This document shows positions 22,902-34,433 of a stretch of 64,000 nucleotides of DNA, one piece after another (within the stretch, counting starts at the first letter, position 1; every line of letters starts with the position of its first letter). The notes below the pieces were generated by a model. The model was not told where the DNA came from. It worked only from the letters and a program-made list of their open reading frames with translations, and ran no database searches. The stretch lies in contig NC_055993.1 of assembly GCF_018446385.1 (NCBI RefSeq), positions 67,596,631 to 67,660,630 on the forward strand, given 5' to 3'. This DNA comes from Zingiber officinale. Lineage: Eukaryota > Streptophyta > Magnoliopsida > Zingiberales > Zingiberaceae. Position numbers and translations under genes: made by a program.

Positions 22902-24008
22902 TGTAAGACCGTTAGATTCGATAGAGGGGGGGGTGAATATCGATTCGAAAATCTCGAGTTAAAACGCAGCGGAAAAGTAAAGAAGTAAAGAGATGACACT
23001 GTTGATTTTTACTTCGTTCGGAGCCTGTGATGACTCCTACTCGAAGGCCCGTACTCCTTGAGTACTTTCGTTGGGCAATTCACTAGCAATTCGGATAATT
23101 ACAATTTACATACAAATATTGCTAATGAAAAAGAAAGAAAACAAAGCTAACCGACAAACAATGAATTAAAAAGAGAGCCGGAGTGAGTCGTCGGAGCTTT
23201 GTGAACGTTGTTGGAGCGCAGAGCAGCAGAGTGATTGGACTCAGAGTTCTCAGCAGACTTGTATATTGAAGCTCCTGCCTGGGGCTTCTTTTATATGCTG
23301 CTCCGGGCGCCTGGATCCCTTCCGGGCGCCTGGAATGTGACGTAACACTCCCAACCAGCATGCTCCAAGTGTCAACGTCGTCCTGGGGATAAAACTTGCC
23401 TCCGGGCGCCCGGATCCCTTCCGGGCGCCCGGACCCTCACTGTTCCCTACCTGCAAAACAGTGTTAGTCCGAGGCAAATAAACCCTGCAGCACAGTTTGT
23501 TAGCACATTTTTACAGATACGCTAAGTAATAAAAATTAGCATCAAGAGTATGACTTAGATTCCGTCTTTCCGAGACCGGAATCTAGTCACGATCTCGACT
23601 TAGATATCCGAAATGGATCTAAGCCGGATCGACGCCTAATGTTCCCTTCCCGGGAACGCGTCCTCGCAGTCACTCCCCTCCAGTGACTTACCTTACTTAC
23701 CTGCCAGACGTCCGGTCAGCCCGTCGACCCGTCTGGACTTCTTGCCAAGAGTCCGGTCAGCCCGTCGACCCGCTTGGACTTCTCGCCAGCTATCCGGTCA
23801 GCCCGTCGACCTAGCTGGACTTCTCGCCAAGCGTCCGGTCAGCCCGTCGACCCGCTTGGACTTCTCGCCAGCTATCCGGTTAGCCCGTCGACCTAGCTGG
23901 ACTTTTCCTGCACACTTGATAAAAGTGTCAGACAACAACACAACTAACTTAACCCATTTATCATTCATCAAAACCTGGGTTAGACCGTTAGTGCTACCCG
24001 CACCAACA
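22902..24008 (-). repeat. 5' LTR of the Sirevirus element
   Basis: This 1107-bp LTR is nearly identical to the 3' LTR. It has two instead of three CCGGGCGCCCGG palindromes (the 19-bp length difference) and about nine base changes, mostly transitions. It has the same 41-bp tandem array at 23705-23905. Confidence 0.93.
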
Positions 24009-24013
24009 CAAAG

Positions 24014-25684
24014 TTTGCAGATGTAAATATTGTCTAGATGTTAAGAAACAACTCACAACATAAGGGCAAAGATATAACATATGAGTTCAAATGAGATGAA
24101 GCCAACTCGAGCAATGCAGGTACATCAACAGTCATCTAACCAAGTTGACGATGAGATGAGTAGATTCAACGACTCTACGTGATAAGAAAAGTTATAAAAA
24201 TCTATGTAGAGCTTAATCTTTCAAGAGGAAAGTACATATGCAACCTATGTAAGGTTGAAAAGGCTAAATGTTGATACAATTTTATTTCCATGTTTATGTT
24301 GTGCCAAATAGTAGAATGCAACTATGTAAATATAAAATTATAATTAGTAAATTTTTATATATTTTTTAGAATTTATTATTATTAAATAAATTTGGCCCCT
24401 AGGGTAACAAGGGCATGATGAAGTTGGACTTCATGCTGATATTGTGAATGGTTTGGGGCACCTCTAGCCTCTAGGTCATGCCGAGCATGGCTTATTAGTA
24501 GTTGTATCATAATACTTGTCAGCACAGGCCTAGGTTGTGTCCAATTCATGCTTGAGCCATTAAGATGAGTGATCCATTAACATTCATGTACATTGCGACC
24601 AACAATTAGGACCGTTTTTATCTTGTGGATTGTCTCCTGCGCGCTCACATTATTATTCTTAATGGGTTAGATGTGTGTCAATAAGATCATACTTGATGGT
24701 TAGTATTATATATTCATATTAGTTATTCTCTCTCGTCTAAATTTGTGTGAGATGTACCAAATGAAACCCGAGAAGATATTCAATATTAAAAGGTGGAATC
24801 CGTCACTATAGCGTTCCACATGATCGGTCCCAAGGCCATGTGTGAGACGGTAAATCAGAAAGTTAAAGTTGACCAATTATTCTCGCCTATTGAAACCCAT
24901 GGGTATACAACCTTTTGTCACCTTTATAATCATTTACTTCTATTATCCCGTTCCTTTCATATTTTCCTCTCTGATGACATTGTTCCTAGCTGTTCTTAGT
25001 CTATCTATTCTATCTATTGCTTTAAGTTATTTCACCTTTTCTTTATTAGCAGGCTCCTTATTTTTGTTTTCTTTATTCTCTTATCCTGTTGTCTTCTCCT
25101 CTGAGTCTTGATGGAGCATTTTGAAGAGCTCACCCTTTCCATACTGTCCATCTGACTGGCGAATGTACCATGATGCTAGATGAGCTTGGGAGAACGGCCA
25201 TTTCAAGTTCACAATTGTCGCAATAGCTAGTTAGATAGGATTTGCAAGAGGTCCCAAATTCTCTGCTTTTTCAAACTTCATGTCTCCTCTCAAGTGTGTG
25301 ACTTTCTTATAGTTACAGGAATTCCTTGAGGCACGGGGTCATTTTCCATGGATTCAACAGTGTAAGGACTCAAAAAGGCCAGGTGCTCGCTAAATATGCC
25401 TGAAGCATTTTAATGCCATGCTAGAGCTAGGTTCGAGTGATGCCTTGAGACACTCACGATGGCTGCTTGTCACAATGGCTCTGCCCTCTTCGTGGTTCCT
25501 ATTCCCCGTTGCATAACAGAAATATATAAAGCTAAAATTCAAAAAGACACCTTTAATTAATTATTAGAATAGTTCGTTCAAAAAGGCAGTTCCTTCTTTT
25601 TAAAACATCAAAATTGAACGAACTATAAATTCCATGTTCATACCAATTTATTACTTTTTCTGATCGTCTCTAGCCAAATATGTT
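24014..25684. other. No gene recognised
   Basis: The interval from the Sirevirus flank to the F-box pseudogene is non-coding, with only short accidental ORFs. I see no termini, PBS or conserved protein block. Confidence 0.5.
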
Positions 25685-26399
25685 TTATGGAACATCGAGC
25701 ATCCTTCTTGAGATATGATAAACCATGAACCACTGGCCATCATGGAACTCGTATACGTTAGTGTCGTGGAAGGGCCCAAAGTACACATCAACGTAAGCAT
25801 CCATGGCCATCCATACCATATCATCACGCATAAAATGAGCTCGAACATTTTCTATTTGGACATCAATCCCTTGACCATCAAATCTCAATGCCCATCTATC
25901 TATTACTGCATCATACCTGAAAATGCAGAAAAGAAGATATTAAACTACTCCAGGAAAAAATGGAGGTTGTCACAACATCTTTGCATAAACAGATTTAGTT
26001 TCAAGAAAGCAGGTGCCTTTGCAACATGCACCATAAAAGAGAATACGTGGAGGTTATCTTAAAATGTTTGCACGTACAAATTTAGCTTCACAGTGCAAAC
26101 ATGCTTGGTTAGGTTTCTGATGAAAGTAATTTTAATATGCTTGCACAAGAAGATTTAGTTTGAAGTGATACATGAAGTGACACATGCATTAGGGAGATCA
26201 GTCCTCGTGCACTTGGTCATGTTCCAGGCAGAGTAAAAGTGAATATTCTTCACCACATTCATGAAAACGCAGAGTAAAGAGAAGATTTTGACCAGAAAAT
26301 CAGAAGTTAATTGCAGGGCAAAATTACATTTACGATCACATAATGAAGGAGATCTTTGGATGCAGTTAGATATGAATCTAAAGGAAATCATCAATTATC

Positions 26400-26480
26400 T
26401 TAGGGCATGACTAGTAACATGCATGCAGTTCTAACATATTTGGGCATGCCTAGTAACATGCAGTTCTAATGCATGCTCAA
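26400..26480. repeat. Short tandem duplication in F-box intron 2 region
   Basis: A unit of about 35-40 bp containing TAGTAACATGCAGTTCTAA occurs twice with small changes, just downstream of exon 3's upstream intron. Another loose duplication (GCAACATGCACCATAAAAG / GTGGAGGTT motifs) lies at 25960-26160. Confidence 0.6.
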
Positions 26481-27129
26481 CCAACTAAGTACAGTTGTAA
26501 TCCAGCAAACATTTAAAGATTATTGCATGTATTTTCAGCAAAAAAAGAAGAAAGGAAAATGCAACAATGTATAAAGATTAAAAGCCATCAAAAAGCATAT
26601 TTCTCAATCAAGTTTTGAAGCCATGGTGTATCCTAATTTACTATATAAAGTTTTTCTAACATAAAAAATAACAAAATAAGGGTTTTGAGGCGTACCCTGT
26701 GAATTTTCCTCCAGAGTCTTGCATATATTCTACATAGTCTGCATTCAGCCATAGACGACTCATTGCTGGAAGTGACCCCTCTCTAATTATACTGTAGAAT
26801 CCTGCATTCACATAAAAAAATTGCTTTTGTGGCAGCATAGTGAGCCTTCCATCCATTTGTTGGGATAAAAGTGTCCTTTTTTCCATTGAAGTCCTACAAG
26901 AGATGTTATTAATGAATAGTCATTGGACTCCAATAAAACCCAAATCATAATAAACAAAAGTATGAGACTGAACTTAGAAAAATAAATTGGGAGATGTCCA
27001 CCGTGAAAATTTGTATATATTCCATACAGGAGTCAAACAAAATAGGAGAGAGTAATTAACTAATAATACAAGTCCATTGAGAAGTCATATTAAGATGGAA
27101 GTTACAACAAATCAACAATCAATCCTTTA

Positions 27130-27335
27130 TCCCACCCACTAAATGGAGTTAGTGGGGTTGACTATATAGATCTTCCCATTGAATTTATTATATCATCATT
27201 TATATTTAAATAAATTTTATTATATTTTAACATTGCTAACTATATATCCCTCTTTCTCAATTAATATGTGTATTTATCATGATCTCAAATCGTCTAACCG
27301 GGGCATTATATGATGGAAGATATTGAATTATATCT
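27130..27335 (-). mobile_element. 5'-truncated RTE-type LINE tail in F-box intron 1
   Basis: The + strand GTGGGGTTGACTATATAGATC, the ATATCATCATTTATATTTAAATAA-type stretch, and the following TTGCTAAC align with 48930-49110, the 3' end of the LINE in YAK1 intron 1. Orientation is the same. Only about 200 bp remain. Confidence 0.6.
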
Positions 27336-28619
27336 CCAACTGTTGTTCACAAATTCTCCCTTGATTTTCAAGACTATTAACATTACACAACCAATCTGCA
27401 CAGTTGAATCAGAGAAGAATATGGATAAGAAAACAGAAAATATTTACCTAAATGCAAGCTACTGTTAAGCACAATTATAAGAACCAACACAATATTGGAA
27501 AGTGATTTCCTGCAATTAGCAAGTTCAAGCTTTAGATCAACAAGCAAAAATAAATCCACATATGACTCACTTTCGATATTGGAAAGTGATTATGTGCAAT
27601 CAGCAGCTTCAATCTTTTGCATCAACATAAAATCAAGAAATCGTAAATGAATCATATAACTTAGTAAAAAGCTCATTTTTAGTATTGATAACAATATGAA
27701 CAAAGAGATATTGACAAGTAAATCTAAGATAAAAAAAAAAAAAGTGGATGGTTGAAACAGAGATTAACCTTTAGAGTCTTGTGTGATCACCATATATGCT
27801 GAAGAAAGAATTTTGATAGATGGTCGCAAGGGAGAAGAGATTCAAATATTAAGATGGATAATTTCATTAATAGAAAGGATCAAGAATAGAAAATATTAAT
27901 ACAACTTTTTTATTGTACAAAGAAAATACAAAAGTAATTAAGTGTGCTCCAATTAATAATTAGGAGGTGAATCGATTAGTGCAGAAGGTGTCAGATGCAG
28001 AGGAAACCAAAGAAAACTTCAGTAAATGCTATAATTTAAAAAATGATCTAACCGATTTGGATATGGGATAAGATCCATCTACCCAAACCAAAAAAGATGG
28101 GATGATTATGGATTGATGATGAATGAAAATGCTAAAAACAAATAAATAATCCACGTTAGTGTATTGGCACAATAAGTTAGGTTCTTTTCTCTAGACGATT
28201 AAGGAAAACTTTAAAAAAAAAAAAAAAAAAAAAAACCTTGTGATAAAGGGTCTTCCAGACACCATCGTCGTTGGCAGCGTTCCTCATCACGGAGTTCGTC
28301 ATCGAGAGGCGGCAAAGGCTGGCATAGTCAAGGTAGCTAAGCGCGTGCGTGGTGATTTCAGGTGGCAGCTGCTCCATCATCGACCCACCGGCCTGCCGAT
28401 CCCCCGCCGCCTCAACCTTATCGCCCACTGTCATGCTCCCGTCGCCTCGACTTCTACACGGTGTGCAACTGGAGCACCCAAGCGGCGCAGATACAGCAGA
28501 TTTATTCAATTTCAATTTAATGATTTCATATAGAGCACCGTTTGGCGCGTAAAGTACTGCATACGGATAGAGCTGGACTAAACATTCGTGAATAGACGTG
28601 TGTTCGGTTTGATAAAAAT

Positions 28620-31410
28620 TCATTTATTTTTATTCTATAGATGAGATTAATTAAATAAATAATCTTGAATAATTTATTAAACTAAACAATAAATTTAGAT
28701 ATGTATTCAATTTATTAATATTTATGAATAATATTTGTAAATAATATTTATCAATCATGTTTATTAATAAAATTATTATCAATATATTAAATAAATAATA
28801 AAATAAAATAAAAAAAATTTAATTATCAAGTTTAATAATCAATCAAATAAAAATTTTAAATAATTAAATAAGCTTGAATTGAGTATTCTATAACATCTAA
28901 ATGAACTATGTTCGAATTAAGCTTAAGTCAAGTTTAAATTGAGAGTTCAATAACATATAAACGAATCAATATCAAGTAAGCTCATAAAAAATAAATCAAA
29001 CTAAACTTAAACAATCATTTTAAAGGTCGACTTGAATTGATTCGATTATCTTATCAAATTTAATAAATTTGAACATCTCAAAAATCTACTCAAATCGATT
29101 TATTTATAACCCTACGTACCGGTGGAAAGAATCAATCCATATTTGATTGAGAGTTTGACCCATGAATCAACAAAGTCAAATGGCTACGATCGAGTTTAAT
29201 TTGGATGCGAAGTCATTGTCTTAGTTCTACGGTTGAGTTTGGATGCGAAGTCATTGTCTCAGTTACGTTCTTGTTTTTCTCATTTAATTATTATTTAAAG
29301 AAATCGTATCAGATCCGATAGTCATCAATATCCTATGGTCTTTCACTAAGTAATCTTAAATAGGATGATTTGATCGAACTAGCTTGTTGTCAAATGAAGA
29401 ATCTTATCCACAATTGAGAAAGACAATGTGAAACAGAGAAAATTTTATCAACAATCAAGGAAGACAATATCACATAATATTTTGTCTAATAATCTCGCAA
29501 GTATATGAGGTACTATCATCTTAAGGTCAATTCAATTTTCAATATAACCAAGGTAAATACTTCTTTCATGCGTCAATTATTATTTTAAGGACTAGCAACC
29601 ACTCGTGATTTATCTGTTCCGTATTGGTCATAGGACGAATTGGCAAAGACGTTGAGGGCGAGTGCAATCGTCTTTTGCCAATTTGTCTAGTAATCAAGCA
29701 AGACAATGTCACCTAATATTTTGGAATACAATTGTTGTATATTTCCTTTTGTTATTAATCCTTAATTTTTTGGGTTTACGATATGAGTTTGTATATAAAT
29801 AGGTAAATGATGTCATAAACTGTAAGTACACGGTCATCATCAAATAATAAAAATATTGATTCCAAAAAAACTAGAAAATGAGTACATATTTATGATATCA
29901 AAATGATTATTTTGAGAACTCAAAAGTTATGAAAACATTTGAGAAAACAGAAAAATCTTTTAAGGAAAAGTTGTAAGAAAGAAATTCAATTTAAAAAAGC
30001 GATCTTAGGACTTTGGTTTTACTATAATGATCGTAGACACCTTAACCTATATTTTGTTTTCTAATTCTAATTGGTTATTTGTGTAGATAAACAATCTCAA
30101 TTTAATCGACGTAATCTTGTGGGACTATGCTGGTATATATATATGCTGAAATACAACATCTATTTTCAGGATGACATTGTTGAAAAATCGTTTTCTTAAA
30201 GAGGCTCCTATCACGAGATGGCCCATGGTTTTCAAGTTATCTTCCCTTACTACATGACATCAAATCGAGGCGGATTCATTAAACTCCATGAAAGACTACG
30301 AAATTCTTATGGTAACCCGACCTACTTTCATAATCGCTGCCCCCTACCCCCCTCATGTCTCGGTATTCTACAGGTCGAAGGATTGAGTTCACCTTTTAAT
30401 CCTTCCTTGCATCCCTTGGGATACAAAAACACACTTTTACCATCTAGTCCATGTATGCATAGTAAAATTGGACTACAAACAATTAAATCATAAAAGTTAA
30501 GAAACATAAATATATCAAACTATGAAAAATAAATATCTACATGTCAAAGGGCTACTCTATAGTCCAAGCCACGAAGAGTACTACTCCATTAATATATGAA
30601 GTTACAATAAGAAGAGATGATTTGAGTAAACTTTTATGATCTAAATCTAATAGAAAGAGAGAAAAACTTTTTCTATGAAGCAATGGATGTCTCCGGGCTG
30701 CTTCTCTAATTTTAAACATGCACAAGAACTCGTCTTGCTACTTGAAAAGACTCTCCTATGACTCTTTGTCACCAAGAAATCCTCCTCCCCTCATCCATGA
30801 GCCTTACAGATCCTTTTAAAGTCTCCTAAACCTTTAGCAAATGAAGAAACTTTCAAACATACTAAAATGGCAAAATTTGTGGCAGAGTGACATGACCATA
30901 AAAAAAACACATGGTCAATCAAAAATGATCTTTAATAATTTTTTAAGTGTTATGATTAATAAAATATTGGATGTTGTCATGACTCTTGAAAATGAGGATG
31001 ATCTTGTTGGGCTAGGTTAGATGAAATTTATCATCAAGTGACATTTTACTAAATGGTGTACTAGTTTTTTGAATTTCTTAGAGGAGACGTACTATTTTGA
31101 TTTTTACAAATTAAATGGCGCCCTTAATTTCGAGAATATGCTTCTCGCCTTTTTCAATCCTAAATTAAAGTAAAAAACCAATTTTTATAATTTCAGCAGA
31201 ATCAAATTGAATCAATTAGATCAAAAGAGAACATAAAAATAAAAATTTAATTATTTGATTAAGGATTTTCATACAAAAGATATTAAGGATCATCATTTTT
31301 TGGTCCACTAAGTTTTTTTTTTGTTTAGAGCTTTAATAAAAAAAATCTAAAAAATATAAAAAGAAGGTTAAAAAAATCTTTTAAAATTGTTTTTTTCTAT
31401 ATTTATACAA
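28620..31410. other. AT-rich intergenic DNA, no gene recognised
   Basis: 28620-29110 is a very AT-rich stretch with many GCTTGAATT/AAGCTTAA-type motifs, resembling a common degenerate plant repeat. 29110-31410 contains no conserved protein block, LTR boundary or RNA gene that I can support. Confidence 0.45.
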
Positions 31411-31429
31411 AATGGCAAAGCCTGCTCAT

Positions 31430-31640
31430 TCCTGGGATATATTGTATCACTTATCTAGATTATCACTCAAATATTCACTATTCGAATCCTAATTATAACG
31501 TATTTGTAGAAATTTTTTTTATAAATGGGGGCGTAACCAAAAGATATTGGGTTCGTGTGTACTTCCTGATTTACCTGATAACTAATAAAAAATTTCCATG
31601 GGACCGAACAGATCATCAAAGATAATCAATAAAATTAACT
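31430..31640 (+). mobile_element. Diverged SINE-like copy, same family as 10715-10926
   Basis: It shares ATTCGAATCCTAA (B-box-like), ATTTGTAG, AACCAAAAGATATTGGGTTC and CTTCCTGATTTACC in the same order as the copy at 10747-10870. The tRNA-like 5' part is poorly preserved. Confidence 0.45.
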
Positions 31641-31682
31641 AAGATTATAAAAAAAAATTTAACCATCGTTATGTTATACATT

Positions 31683-31888
31683 GTGACAAAATGCGAATAC
31701 ACTCGCCCCCAGCACCCCCGCCAACTCGTCTCAGGGCCAACACGGAGGAGGTAAATCACGGACGGCTATTAGCCTTTGGAATAGTAACTAGCACATAAGG
31801 GAGATATTTACCTCGACTTTGTCAAGATTTGAACCACATATCTTATTATGACAATATCTCATATGTTAACCATTAGACCCATCCGTTA
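31683..31888 (-). mobile_element. tRNA-derived SINE of a third family
   Basis: On the minus strand a GGGTCTAATGGTTAAC A-box region (near 31885-31870) and a GTGGTTCAAATCTTG B-box region (near 31840-31825) have tRNA-like spacing. They are followed by a GC-rich body (CCCCCGCCAACTCGTC on the + strand) that contrasts with the AT-rich surroundings. No TSD was verified. Confidence 0.6.
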
Positions 31889-32152
31889 TATTATACATGA
31901 TCATAGTATTGATATATTCATGCTATTTGATTTTGGCCAAATATTCGTCCTTCAAATTTAAATTATCAAAAATTATACATGAAATTGACTGTTGTTATAT
32001 GTTATATATCACATGCATGTATGATTTGTATCAAAACTCTATACAAATTAAAATTATATTCAAAGATATGATACATGTCATGTTTATTTATTATCTTAAT
32101 TTTCTTACCAGTAAGAGATTATTTAAGATATTCATTTATATCCATTATTTTA

Positions 32153-33045
32153 CGATAGTTTATCATAAATGTACTTAAATTTTTAAATTTATCAAAAGAA
32201 TTAACTTACTTAGGTATTCAAGAAGCATCTTTTTATAATACTTTTCTCATTCTATCTTCTTAATAAATTTGACTTTTTTTTTCCTGTCATTTTTCTCTTT
32301 TCTTTTTCCTTTCTATGCATGTAATATTTTTTTTCTTTCCTTTCCTCTCCTATTATCTCTTTCCTCTATGATAATTGAATTTAAAAAGTCTTCTGAGAAG
32401 TTGATTCTTTAGTCGATTCTTCTAAAAAAATTTTAACACCCCTAAGAAGCCAAAATAAGTAATGGATAGTACCGTTTGACTCCTTGTAATTACAAAAATT
32501 CATAGGACATGTGTATACCCATTAGTGGATTTCGGTCAAAATCCACTAATAGACCTAGACATATCTGATTGGACCAATTTTAGGTCTTATGGATTTCTAA
32601 GGCTGCAATGAATCAAACAGTGTTATCCATTACTTATTTTGACTTCTTAGTGGTGTTAAAATATTTTTAAAAGAATCAGCTAAAAAATCTCATATCATGC
32701 CTCGTTGAACCTGATATAATTCTATATTAGGCCCATATTGAGATTCTTTTGGCCGATTGTTCCATTAATATTGAACATATGGATAGTATCTTTTGATTCT
32801 TTGTAGTCTTAGAAATCTATAAGATCTTAAATAGGCCCAATCGGGCTTATCTAGGTCCATCAGTGAGTTTCAATCTGATTGGATCAATTTTATGTCAAAA
32901 TCCGCTAATAGAGTTAAAAATGTCCGATTGGACCCATTACTATTTTCGATATTCCTAATGGTGGTTCAAAAATTTTGAAAAAAAAAATCTCAAACTTGTT
33001 ATGAGAGATCAACCTCACGTTGATCTAATCTATAGAGTTTAAGCT
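32153..33045 (+). repeat. Left inverted arm of the Mutator-like element
   Basis: The outer part (32153-32400) pairs with 44440-44702. The middle part (32403-32689) is itself a near hairpin, with arms around TTTTAACACCCCTAAGAAG and CTTCTTAGTGGTGTTAAAA. The inner part (32700-33045) pairs with 33944-34340. By eye the arms are roughly three-quarters identical, so the element is old. Confidence 0.8.
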
Positions 33046-33221
33046 ATTAGGAAAAGATCTAATCTATAGATTTATAGTTTAACAAAAATAAAGAAACAGT
33101 CAACAATGCTTGTTAGTTTTATTCCAAGCATCAATTAATAGTAACTCCTAGAGATCAAGATAATCAAAATTCACTCAAACCTAAAAATAAGGAAATCATG
33201 AAAAGCCAAGCAACAACTTAC

Positions 33222-33879
33222 TCTTTCCTTAGGTGTTGCACAATTGCATCAATTAGCTCCTTGATTTTTACTAGTTCTGATGCATCTTTAGGAGGGGTCC
33301 CTGCATGTAAATATTGAACAATATAAAATACAAAAGCTATTGAATGAACAAAAATTCATAATAAATAGCAACCTTGAGATGATACTGAAATGCGGATGAA
33401 TATGTAAATAACACTTGTAAATGAAACTCTGATAGTCACTAGGAACACACAAATTTTTAGTTCTTGCTAAATCCTATAAGGGAATTTGAGAATAAATTTT
33501 TAATAGATAATCACAAGAGACTGCCAGATTTTATAAAAAGCAAGAATTATCTCTTCTACAGAACTACAGGATACTAAATTTGCTAAAATTCACTCAGGGC
33601 AAAGATATTTATATAAATATATATTATATTATCTATAACTGTTAATGAAACATTTCATAATGAAACATTTCAACTTAATAAAACTAAAGAATGCATACCT
33701 TAAGGAGATTGGATAATGCCCAGCTATCCCTGCAGTGGAACCTTTATTAGACATCATTAAACGTGCAAGAGGTAATAGTGCTCCTTGTGCAAGTAAAATA
33801 TTCCTCAGCTCTTCTCCTTCACCGACAACATTTCCCAAAGCCCAAGTACACGACTCAGCAATGAGCACCAAACTCTTCT
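33222..33879 (-). pseudogene. Importin-alpha (IMPA9-like) gene fragment, two exons
   Basis: Exon A (33879-33699) encodes armadillo-repeat sequence with TWALGNVVGEGEELRNILLA and LARLMMSNKGST. Exon B (33300-33222) continues with ASELVKIKELIDAIVQHLRK. Splice sites are intact (AG before 33879, GTATGC after 33699, AG before 33300, GTAAGT after 33222), and the intron between them is retained. The nearest relatives by motif are plant IMPA9-type importin alphas, nuclear-import receptors. A one-base loss near the end of exon A breaks the frame in the WALSNLLK-like segment. Only a small part of the parent protein is present, sitting exactly between the inverted arms, so it was captured as genomic DNA. 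Confidence 0.8.
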
Positions 33880-33943
33880 CTACCAGATAAACAGTTTAGA
33901 TAATACTGATTAGGTATGTTATTTTTCTTTTCCCCCTTTTTAT

Positions 33944-34433
33944 TTGGCTTAATATGTCCCTATATCAAGCCCAACGTAAGCTTAATCTTCCATAATAGGT
34001 TTTAGAAAAAAATTAAAAAACAAAATTTTATTTTTTTTAACTTTTGAACCACTATTAAGAATGTCGAAAATAGTAATAGGTCCAATCAGATCTTTCTAGC
34101 TCCATCAGTGGATTTTGACATAAAATTAGTCTAATCAGATCGAAATCAACTGATGGACCTAATTAGGTCCATTTAGACCATTTCAGATCTTGTAGATTTT
34201 TAAGACTGTAAGGAGTCAAAAGGTGCTATCCATTGCTTGTTTCGGCTTTTCAGAATGTGTTAAATATTAATGAAACAATCGGTCAAAAAATCCCAATGTG
34301 GGCTTGATATAGAATCATATCAAGCCCAACGTGGGCATGATATGAGATTTTTTAGCTGATTATTCTAAAAATATTTTAACACCATTGAGAAGTCAAAATA
34401 AACAATGGATAGCATCATTTGATTCCTTGTAGT
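33944..34433 (-). repeat. Right inverted arm, inner part
   Basis: In reverse complement this matches 32650-33045 base by base with scattered changes, for example the AATAGTAATAGGTCCAATC and CAACGT...TTGATATAG segments. It stops at 34433, where the Sirevirus derivative begins, and the arm resumes at 44222. Confidence 0.8.

Larger units (their letters stand above)
13556..24008 (-). mobile_element. Full-length Sirevirus-lineage Copia retrotransposon, TSD CAAAG
   Basis: The element is 10,453 bp, flanked by CAAAG at 13551-13555 and 24009-24013. On the minus strand the order is 5' LTR (24008-22902), iMet PBS, gag, a 2-kb AT-rich spacer, protease, integrase, RT, RNase H, a 1.2-kb 3' region with repeated polypurine tracts, and the 3' LTR (14681-13556). 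Large gag with a coiled-coil tail, multiple polypurine tracts and palindromic LTR repeats are known Sirevirus hallmarks. The LTRs differ by one 19-bp repeat unit and about nine substitutions that I could count, so insertion was recent. Gag and pol each carry a stop, and pol also a frameshift. Confidence 0.93.
25685..28434 (-). pseudogene. F-box / SnoaL-like (SKIP8-type) gene, three exons, frameshifted
   Basis: Exon 1 is 28434-28237 (or starts further 5'), exon 2 is 26893-26696, and exon 3 is 25916-25685, all on the minus strand with GT/AG borders. Exon 1 encodes the F-box (MEQLPPEITTHALSYLDYAS, then CRLSMTNS). Exons 2-3 encode a SnoaL/NTF2-like domain with NGWKAHYAATKAI, FYSIIREGSLPAMSRLWLN and TNVYEFHDGQWFMVYH. 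This domain order is that of plant F-box protein SKIP8, an SCF ubiquitin-ligase adaptor. A run of seven T in exon 2 (near 26814-26820) adds one base and breaks the frame. The usual N-terminal hydrophobic segment is missing and the C terminus is short. Probably a pseudogene; a sequencing indel is the alternative. Confidence 0.75.

Noticed and set aside
30218-30493. 91-residue ORF in intergenic DNA
   Set aside because: There is no similarity to any family I know and its composition is like the surrounding non-coding sequence.
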